From: Bacteroidales bacterium
Lineage (GTDB): Bacteria; Bacteroidota; Bacteroidia; Bacteroidales; GCA-2748055
Length of the DNA: 7,594 nt
NCBI GenBank assembly: GCA_029934875.1
Contig: JAOZLK010000200.1
Location: forward strand, 1-7,594
Direction of reading: 5' to 3'
Shown here: positions 1-4,907 of the stretch, piece by piece
How positions within the stretch are numbered: position 1 is the stretch's first letter
Layout of the letters: each line of letters opens with the position of its first letter
Notes under the pieces: model-generated
Databases searched by the model: none
Seen by the model: only the letters and a program-made list of their open reading frames with translations
What the model was told of the DNA's origin: nothing
Translations under genes and position numbers: made by a program

Positions 1-1340
1 ATGCCCTTCAGTTCATTATGCAGCTCTTGCTTTTCATTGTGCTCGCGGTTTTTGCCATGATTGTGGGGAGCCTGTTTGTTATGTATCCGGAATCGGTTAT
101 CCCGGTCTGGCTCCAGATCCCGGTGGCAGTATGGCTGGGATGGCAAATACGAAAGGGGAAGAATGAGCTGGTATATTCCATTATTGCACTGCTCCTGCTC
201 TATGCATTTGTAATCCTGGGAGTCCGCTTTCCGGTCTCACTGCCCTGGGACCAGCAAACTTCGGTAGTAGCCTGGTGCATCATCCTCTTTGTTTATGTAT
301 TCTTTGCATCCACCATTCCGGTTCAAAAACTGCTTCAGCCCCGCGATTATATTAACTCGCACCAGCTTTTAGTGGCCATGGCCTTCCTGGTGCTGGGCAT
401 CATTATTGCCCATCCAGTGATTTCTGCTCCAGCTATAAACCAGGATGCTTTTGCCCCGGATTCAGATGTGCCCTCCATGGCACCCATACTCTTTATTGTG
501 ATTGCCTGTGGGGCAATTTCGGGATTCCATTCACTGGCTAGTTCAGGCACAACGGTTAAACAGATAGATAATGAGATGGATACGCTTCCCATTGCTTACG
601 GGGCTATGATTACAGAAAGCTTCCTGGCAGTCCTGGTAATTGTGGCCGCCGGTGCCGGACTAGGGATGGGACTTGAATCCGATGGCGAATTACTTACGGG
701 TCTGGCGGCCTATAAGCACCATTATGCTTCATGGTCATCTGCAAACGGACTTGGAGCCAAACTGGATGCCTTTATACTGGGCTCGGCTAATCTCTTCTCT
801 TCCTTTGGATTACCCCTTAAATATGGTTCGGCCTTCATTGTGGTATTTATTGTGTCATTTGCCAATACAACACTCGATTCAGCCGCCAGGATTCAGCGGC
901 TTTCCCTCCAGGAGATTTTTACAAAAAGCGACAAGAGTGTGAGAAAGCCTTTTAACAACCGTTATATTGCCACTGCTCTTATTGTGGTCTCAGCAGCTTC
1001 CCTTACTTTCTTCAAACCCGGCGGACAGGGGGCCATGGTGTTGTGGCCTCTGTTTGGATCACTGAACCAGCTGATGGCTGCCCTGGCCCTGGGGGTGGTC
1101 AGCCTATGGTTCTACCAGAGAAAAATACCCATATGGTATACAGCTATTCCCATGATCCTTGTGCTCTCGTTTACACTCTGGGCCATGGTAAAGAATCTGC
1201 TTGCTTTTATTAAAGACGGTGAATATGTGCTTGTGATCCTCTCTGCACTGATCCTTTCTTTAACTGCCTGGCTGGCGGTGAGCACTCTTAAGGCACTTAA
1301 GGGAGCCTTAAATAAGAATCCGGAAGTGGGAAAGAGCTGA
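1..1340 (+). CDS. cstA: CstA-family carbon starvation transporter, 5'-truncated by window edge
   Basis: Inner-membrane transporter of the CstA family, known for uptake of peptides and, in some members, pyruvate during carbon limitation. Only the C-terminal part is present: the frame is open from base 3 (A-L-Q-F-I before the first Met at 18), and the early segment aligns with the middle of CstA proteins, after the usual N-terminal helices. The Met at 18 is therefore not the real start. Counting from that Met, family motifs are GAISGFHSLASSGTT (165-179), the PIAYGAMITES segment (191-201), FANTTLDSAARIQR (281-294) and LWPLFGSLNQLMAAL (about 343-357). About ten hydrophobic segments are visible. 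The protein ends soon after the last one with a short basic tail, so it looks like the shorter CstA form rather than the roughly 700-residue E. coli type. Its last 33 bp overlap the convergent acylphosphatase gene. Family assignment is firm; the substrate is not deducible here. Confidence 0.93.
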   Translation, partial: ALQFIMQLLLFIVLAVFAMIVGSLFVMYPESVIPVWLQIPVAVWLGWQIRKGKNELVYSIIALLLLYAFVILGVRFPVSLPWDQQTSVVAWCIILFVYVFFASTIPVQKLLQPRDYINSHQLLVAMAFLVLGIIIAHPVISAPAINQDAFAPDSDVPSMAPILFIVIACGAISGFHSLASSGTTVKQIDNEMDTLPIAYGAMITESFLAVLVIVAAGAGLGMGLESDGELLTGLAAYKHHYASWSSANGLGAKLDAFILGSANLFSSFGLPLKYGSAFIVVFIVSFANTTLDSAARIQRLSLQEIFTKSDKSVRKPFNNRYIATALIVVSAASLTFFKPGGQGAMVLWPLFGSLNQLMAALALGVVSLWFYQRKIPIWYTAIPMILVLSFTLWAMVKNLLAFIKDGEYVLVILSALILSLTAWLAVSTLKALKGALNKNPEVGKS

Positions 1341-1589
1341 GGCGGGTTTCTCCTCTATTTCGATTCGTTCTACCCAGCTATAGGCCGTACCCGACCGGCA
1401 CCACTGAATATAAGAATTACAGGCTTCCTGGGATCCCTGAACCAGTGTTCGGACCGAACCATCGGTTTGGTTTTCAATCCATCCCTTCAATCCCAATGAC
1501 CTGGCCTGCTTTCGGGCTGCATACCTGAATCCCACGCCCTGAACACGGCCATGGACGACAATTTCATATTGTTTCTCAAGCCTATCCAT
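1308..1589 (-). CDS. acyP: Acylphosphatase
   Basis: Small cytosolic enzyme of 93 residues, the usual family size, that hydrolyses acyl phosphates such as acetyl phosphate and 1,3-bisphosphoglycerate to a carboxylate and phosphate. The phosphate-binding loop GRVQGVGFRY spans residues 14-23 and includes the catalytic Arg22. The second motif, GWIENQTDGSV (36-46), holds the catalytic Asn40. The C-terminal part ends in the expected beta strand (SHFRILI). The ATG at 1587-1589 is the only Met in reach and gives a normal N-terminus. The 3' end overlaps the end of cstA by 33 bp on the opposite strand, so the two transcripts are convergent and antisense at their ends. It diverges from the peroxidase gene across 95 bp. 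A TAACTTTG promoter box stops only 4 bp before the ATG, leaving almost no 5' leader. Confidence 0.95.
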   Translation of the reverse strand: MDRLEKQYEIVVHGRVQGVGFRYAARKQARSLGLKGWIENQTDGSVRTLVQGSQEACNSYIQWCRSGTAYSWVERIEIEEKPASALSHFRILI

Positions 1590-1593
1590 TTAT

Positions 1594-1601
1594 CAAAGTT
1601 A
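1594..1601 (-). promoter_or_regulatory. Bacteroidota-type -7 promoter box for acyP
   Basis: On the minus strand this reads TAACTTTG, a full match to the TAnnTTTG consensus of Bacteroidota primary sigma promoters. It ends 4 bp before the acyP ATG. Since transcription normally begins a few bases after this box, the mRNA would start at or next to the start codon. A clear -33 TTG at good spacing was not found; TTCG at 1622-1625 is the nearest weak candidate. This is a motif match only. Confidence 0.5.
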
Positions 1602-1650
1602 GGAAATATGTCAGGGAGTATCGAACCAAGCACATCCCTTGTTGTTAATG

Positions 1651-1678
1651 TTGCAATAATGAATATTACTTTAATTTG
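1651..1678 (+). promoter_or_regulatory. Probable promoter of the peroxidase gene
   Basis: A TTG (1651-1653) lies 17 bp before TTAATTTG (1671-1678), which matches TAnnTTTG at all fixed positions but one. The box ends 6 bp before the ATG at 1685, so the transcript would have little or no leader. It also overlaps the TTG at 1676, which argues against that codon as the translation start. The match is imperfect and the call is tentative. Confidence 0.35.
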
Positions 1679-1684
1679 CCTGAT

Positions 1685-2236
1685 ATGAAAAATACAAGAT
1701 ACATACTTATCCTGGCCTTGCTTGCTCTTGTGGTTCAGTTGAAGGCACAAGAAAATTTTTACGACTTTACTGTGAAAGATATAAAAGGCGCCGACTATCC
1801 GCTATCTCAACTAAAAGGTAAAAAAGTGCTGGTGGTAAACACTGCTTCAAAGTGCGGACTTACTCCACAGTATGAAGATCTTGAGAAGCTCTACCGGGAT
1901 TATAAGGAGGACGGTTTTGTAATTATAGGATTTCCAAGCAATGACTTCATGGGTCAGGAACCCCTGTCCAACAGTGAAATAGCCACCTTTTGCACTGAAG
2001 AATTTGACCTTACTTTTCCCATGATGGAGAAGATCAGCGTGAAGGGTGACGAAATTCATCCCCTTTACAGCTGGCTTACCTCCAAGGAGGAAAACGGATT
2101 GGAGGATAGCAAGGTGGCATGGAATTTTCAGAAATATATGATCGATTCCAGCGGGGACCTGATTGGGCACGTATCTCCAAGGAAGAAACCGGACAACGAT
2201 GAAATTATCTCATTTATCACCGGGGAGAAACAATGA
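1685..2236 (+). CDS. gpx: Exported glutathione peroxidase-family thiol peroxidase
   Basis: Reduces hydrogen peroxide or organic hydroperoxides. The start chosen is the ATG at 1685 (183 residues); an upstream TTG at 1676 adds three residues but lies in the probable promoter. Residues 1-21 form a signal peptide: MKNTRY, a hydrophobic stretch, then LKA before QE, with no lipobox, so the mature enzyme is probably periplasmic and soluble. The thioredoxin-fold domain follows. The peroxidatic residue is Cys57 in NTASKCGLTPQY, encoded by TGC and not a selenocysteine TGA. The other active-site residues are Gln91 (in FPSNDFMGQEP) and Trp146-Asn147 (in WNFQKYMID). Cys103 in ATFCTEEFDLTFP sits where thioredoxin-dependent members carry the resolving cysteine, so I infer a two-cysteine, thioredoxin-type mechanism rather than true glutathione dependence. 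The export partner that re-reduces it is not in the window. It diverges from acyP and is followed by a 153-bp gap. Confidence 0.93.
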   Translation: MKNTRYILILALLALVVQLKAQENFYDFTVKDIKGADYPLSQLKGKKVLVVNTASKCGLTPQYEDLEKLYRDYKEDGFVIIGFPSNDFMGQEPLSNSEIATFCTEEFDLTFPMMEKISVKGDEIHPLYSWLTSKEENGLEDSKVAWNFQKYMIDSSGDLIGHVSPRKKPDNDEIISFITGEKQ

Positions 2237-2355
2237 GCAGGGCTCAGGAGTATGACACAACCAAGGGTAAGCCCGAGGGCACCGTACCTGATGATCATTT
2301 CCCTTTTATTCAGTTCCCCCATTCTATAGTAAGTGCAAGCAATAAATTCAGTTAA
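2233..2355 (+). CDS. Possible 40-residue small ORF overlapping the gpx stop (doubtful)
   Basis: An ATG overlaps the peroxidase stop codon as ATGA and opens a 40-codon frame ending in TAA at 2353-2355. The predicted peptide starts MSRAQEYDTTKG, is polar with a few aromatic residues, and has no signal peptide, membrane segment or motif that I recognise. The ATGA overlap is a typical translational-coupling arrangement, which is the only reason to list it. It may equally be chance in the gap between gpx and the response regulator, which otherwise shows no convincing gene or terminator. Confidence 0.15.
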   Translation: MSRAQEYDTTKGKPEGTVPDDHFPFIQFPHSIVSASNKFS

Positions 2356-2362
2356 TAATTTC

Positions 2363-2370
2363 TATTTTTG
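2363..2370 (+). promoter_or_regulatory. Bacteroidota-type -7 promoter box for the response regulator
   Basis: TATTTTTG fully matches TAnnTTTG and ends 19 bp before the ATG at 2390, predicting a leader of about 13-16 bases. No convincing -33 TTG is visible at the expected distance. The sequence between box and ATG is T-rich and has no Shine-Dalgarno motif. Confidence 0.5.
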
Positions 2371-2389
2371 TCATTCTTATTTCTAATCT

Positions 2390-2764
2390 ATGGCAAAGCT
2401 GCGCATCCTTGTTGTCGACGATATCTATACCAATCGTTACTTGTTAACAGAACTCGTTAAAATTACCGGCAACGAGGTCTTGCAGGTGGAGAATGGGGAG
2501 GAGGCTATCCGGGTTCTGGAAAAGGAAAAAATCGACCTTATTTTTATGGATATTGAGATGCCTGTTATGAATGGCATTGAAACTACAATGCACATTAGGA
2601 ATAAAATGCCTTTCCCAACCAATGCGCTGCCCATCATTGCTTTAACAGCGCATAACCCCGAGCTTTTTTTTGAAGATTTTAAGGATGTGGGCTTCGATGA
2701 ATTAATCACCAAACCCTACTCAGTAGAAAAAATCAAACAAAAGATTAATAGTTTCACCTCCTGA
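2390..2764 (+). CDS. Single-domain response regulator (CheY-like receiver)
   Basis: The protein is one receiver domain of 124 residues with no output domain. The acidic pocket is Asp10-Asp11 (ILVVDD), the phospho-acceptor is Asp54 in FMDIEMPVMNG, and the switch residues are Thr86 (ALTAHN) and Lys108 (TKPY). The DDIYTNRYLL start and the MPVMNGIET segment resemble receiver domains attached to hybrid histidine kinases, so it may descend from one or work in a phosphorelay. No histidine kinase or phosphotransfer gene is adjacent, so its partner and output are unknown. The position before Lys108 where CheY has an aromatic switch residue is aliphatic (Leu105-Ile106). It has its own promoter box and converges on msrC; its TGA stop lies in the left arm of a shared hairpin. 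Confidence 0.92.
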   Translation: MAKLRILVVDDIYTNRYLLTELVKITGNEVLQVENGEEAIRVLEKEKIDLIFMDIEMPVMNGIETTMHIRNKMPFPTNALPIIALTAHNPELFFEDFKDVGFDELITKPYSVEKIKQKINSFTS

Positions 2765-2781
2765 GAGGGGGCTCCTCTCAG
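2761..2781. terminator. Hairpin shared by convergent gene ends, probable bidirectional terminator
   Basis: CTGAGAGG (2761-2768) and CCTCTCAG (2774-2781) form a perfect 8-bp stem with a 5-base loop; five of the eight pairs are G-C. The TGA stop of the response regulator (2762-2764) lies in the left arm and the minus-strand TGA stop of msrC (2778-2780) lies in the right arm. No run of T follows on either strand, so it is not a textbook intrinsic terminator. It could instead stabilise 3' ends after termination by another mechanism. Confidence 0.55.
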
Positions 2782-3242
2782 CCATAGATCAGTTCCAAAA
2801 TCTGGCTTAGCTGCCTGCTATCCTCTTCTGAAAAGGACGCCGGTTTATCCGAATCCACATCAAAGACGGCCCTGATTTCCCCGTGATAATCTCTTACCGG
2901 CAGACATATCTCTGATTGCGATCTGGAGTCGCATCCAATGTGCCCAGGGAAGGAGTGGACATCTTCAACCACAACCGGTTCAGCCCTGTCAATCGCAGCC
3001 CAGCATACTCCTTTATGAGCCTCCAATTCCTGGCAGGCCACCGGACCCTGGTAGGGACCCACCACCAATTTTCCCGACTCTTTCAGCAGATAAAAACCTG
3101 TCCAGAAAAAGAAATCCATTTTATGATGCAGTACAGCGCACACGGTGGCCATCCTTGCAATGGGATCATCACTTTTTTTTGCCAGCTCCTTCAGCTGATC
3201 ATATATGCGCCCATACCTCCCCGCTTTCTTCCTTTCATCCAT
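2778..3242 (-). CDS. msrC: Free methionine-(R)-sulfoxide reductase, GAF domain
   Basis: Cytosolic GAF-fold enzyme that reduces free methionine-R-sulfoxide to methionine, drawing on thioredoxin. Its 154 residues fit the family (E. coli MsrC is slightly longer). Residues 42-51 (MDFFFWTGFY) open the GAF core, followed by LVVGPYQGPVACQ (59-71), KGVCW (77-81), VEDVHSFPGHIGCDS (92-106), SEICLP (110-115) and FDVDSD (127-132). The three family cysteines are present as Cys70, Cys80 and Cys104; by alignment with E. coli MsrC, Cys104 is the catalytic one. Two oddities are Trp81 where the family normally has Gly, and an extra cysteine, Cys113, where Val is usual. The start ATG is preceded by a good promoter box. 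The gene is divergent from prfC and convergent with the response regulator. An A8 run in the coding strand encodes part of AKKS at residues 21-24. Confidence 0.93.
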   Translation of the reverse strand: MDERKKAGRYGRIYDQLKELAKKSDDPIARMATVCAVLHHKMDFFFWTGFYLLKESGKLVVGPYQGPVACQELEAHKGVCWAAIDRAEPVVVEDVHSFPGHIGCDSRSQSEICLPVRDYHGEIRAVFDVDSDKPASFSEEDSRQLSQILELIYG

Positions 3243-3264
3243 TAGTTTATGCTTTTAGCTGCCT

Positions 3265-3272
3265 CAAAAATA
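3265..3272 (-). promoter_or_regulatory. Bacteroidota-type -7 promoter box for msrC
   Basis: The minus strand reads TATTTTTG, a full match to TAnnTTTG, ending 22 bp before the msrC ATG and predicting a leader of about 17 bases. No TTG is seen at the normal -33 distance. The box lies 11 bp from the prfC box on the other strand, so the two polymerase sites would overlap. Confidence 0.5.
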
Positions 3273-3283
3273 GGATTTAATAC

Positions 3284-3291
3284 TATATTTG
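3284..3291 (+). promoter_or_regulatory. Bacteroidota-type -7 promoter box for prfC operon
   Basis: TATATTTG fully matches TAnnTTTG and ends 16 bp before the prfC ATG, predicting a leader of about 10-13 bases without a Shine-Dalgarno motif. The region where a -33 element should sit falls within the start of the msrC transcription unit, and no clear TTG is visible there. Confidence 0.5.
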
Positions 3292-3307
3292 CCGCTCATT
3301 TTCACCT

Positions 3308-4885
3308 ATGAAGTTAACAGACGAAATTGCACGCAGAAGAACCTTTGCCATCGTAAGTCATCCCGATGCAGGGAAAACCACTCTGACAGAGAAATTTCTG
3401 CTATTCGGCGGGGCCATTAATGTGGCAGGGGCTGTAAAGTCAAATAAAATAAGAAAAACAGCTACCTCCGACTTCATGGAGATTGAGAAACAACGGGGTA
3501 TTTCCGTTGCCACCTCTGTGATGGGTTTTGATTATGGCGAAAAAAAAATAAATATTCTCGATACGCCGGGACACCAGGATTTTGCCGAGGATACTTTCCG
3601 GACTTTAACTGCAGCCGACAGTGTAATTATCGTAATTGATGCAGCAAAGGGTGTTGAAGCACAAACCCGCCGACTGATGGAGGTTTGCAGGATGCGTAAG
3701 ACCCCTGTAATGGTCTTTGTTAACAAAATGGACCGGCCCTCGCGGGATCCCTTCGACCTGCTCGATGAAATTGAAGAGGAGTTGAAGATCCAGGTACACC
3801 CCCTAAGCTGGCCGGTTGGGACAGTCAACGATTTTCGCGGGGTATATAACCGCTATGAATCGGTTTTCCGATCATTCAGTGGTCATACAAAACAAACCAT
3901 TGGGGAAATCACTGAGCATAGCGATTTACAAAATGAAGAATTCAAAAGCTACATCGCCCCTCACGCTGAAAAACTGGAGGAAGAGCTAGAACTGATTGAA
4001 GGGGTTTATGCCGAGCTTGATATGGAAGAGTATATGCAGGGTAAGGTGGCCCCCCTGTTTTTTGGAAGTGCGCTAAATAATTTCGGGGTGAAGGATATTC
4101 TCGACTGCTTTATTCAAACTGCACCATCGCCCGGACCTGTCCTTACCGAAGAAAGGGAGGTGCTCCCTGATGAGCAGAAGTTCTCAGGTTTTGTATTTAA
4201 AATCCATGCCAACATGGACCCCAAGCACCGCGACCGGCTGGCATTCATAAAAGTTGTTTCCGGGCAGTTTGAACGAAACAAAGCTTACTCACATGTTCGC
4301 ACCGGCCGGCAGTTGAAGTTTTCTAGCCCTACATCCTTCATGGCCGAAAAAAAATCAGTGATCGAAATAGCCTATCCCGGTGATATTGTAGGTGTTCACG
4401 ACACCGGGAACTTTAAGATCGGGGACGGGGTCACCGAAGGGGAGAAGCTCCATTTTCAGGGCATGCCCTCCTTTTCACCCGAGATGTTTCGCTATGTGGA
4501 GAATGCCGATCCCATGAAATTCAAACAGCTGGCCAAAGGTTTGGAACAGTTGATGGACGAAGGAGTTGCCCAGCTTTTTGTAAGTCTGGCCAATGGAAGG
4601 AAGATCATCGGCACGGTGGGTGCCCTGCAATTTGATGTGATCCAATACCGCCTCGAGCATGAATATGCTGCTAAATGCAGGTACGAGCCAATTACAATGT
4701 TCAAGGCATGTTGGATTGAATCGGATAACAAGGTAAAACTGAAGGATTTCCGTTTGCGAAAATACCAGCAACTCTGTACCGATAAAGAAGGGAGAGAGGT
4801 CTACATGGCAGAATCACCCTATGCCCTCGACATGGCCCGCGGGAAGTTTCCCGAAATCACTTTTCACTTTAACTCGGAGTTTTAA
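3308..4885 (+). CDS. prfC: Peptide chain release factor 3 (RF3)
   Basis: Translational GTPase that removes RF1 or RF2 from the ribosome after peptide release. The 525 residues are close to the E. coli length (529) and co-linear with it. The GTPase domain has the P-loop SHPDAGKTT (17-25), the switch I segment KQRGISV (61-67), DTPGH (85-89) with the catalytic-type His89, and NKMD (139-142). An EF-Tu-like beta-barrel domain occupies roughly residues 280-390 and the RF3-specific C-terminal domain the remainder, with the family's GALQFDVIQYRLEHEY segment. The start at 3308 gives MKLTDEIARRRTFAIVSHP, the normal RF3 N-terminus. It is the first gene of a probable three-gene operon, 22 bp before the dipeptidase. 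An A9 run (3540-3548) encodes E-K-K between switch I and DTPGH; a one-base shift would reach a stop at once in one of the other frames. No sign of damage. Confidence 0.97.
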   Translation: MKLTDEIARRRTFAIVSHPDAGKTTLTEKFLLFGGAINVAGAVKSNKIRKTATSDFMEIEKQRGISVATSVMGFDYGEKKINILDTPGHQDFAEDTFRTLTAADSVIIVIDAAKGVEAQTRRLMEVCRMRKTPVMVFVNKMDRPSRDPFDLLDEIEEELKIQVHPLSWPVGTVNDFRGVYNRYESVFRSFSGHTKQTIGEITEHSDLQNEEFKSYIAPHAEKLEEELELIEGVYAELDMEEYMQGKVAPLFFGSALNNFGVKDILDCFIQTAPSPGPVLTEEREVLPDEQKFSGFVFKIHANMDPKHRDRLAFIKVVSGQFERNKAYSHVRTGRQLKFSSPTSFMAEKKSVIEIAYPGDIVGVHDTGNFKIGDGVTEGEKLHFQGMPSFSPEMFRYVENADPMKFKQLAKGLEQLMDEGVAQLFVSLANGRKIIGTVGALQFDVIQYRLEHEYAAKCRYEPITMFKACWIESDNKVKLKDFRLRKYQQLCTDKEGREVYMAESPYALDMARGKFPEITFHFNSEF

Positions 4886-4907
4886 TTCTAAGCTTAATAA
4901 TCGATTT

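Noticed and set aside
1676..1684. TTG start at 1676 for the peroxidase gene
   Set aside because: It lies in the probable promoter box, and the ATG at 1685 gives a clean signal peptide start (MKNTRY).
1853..1855. Possible selenocysteine in the glutathione peroxidase homologue
   Set aside because: The catalytic codon is TGC (Cys) and the frame has no internal TGA.
2267..2280. GCCCGAGGGC inverted repeat as a gpx terminator
   Set aside because: Only four pairs with a two-base loop and no T-tract; too weak to call.
4821..4907. Upstream start for the dipeptidase inside the end of prfC
   Set aside because: The extra 29 residues read through prfC coding sequence in another frame and would bury the signal peptide that begins at 4908.
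4886..4907. Promoter or terminator between prfC and the dipeptidase
   Set aside because: The 22-bp gap has no TAnnTTTG box and only a short TTAAGCTTAA-like palindrome without a T-tract; read-through is simpler.
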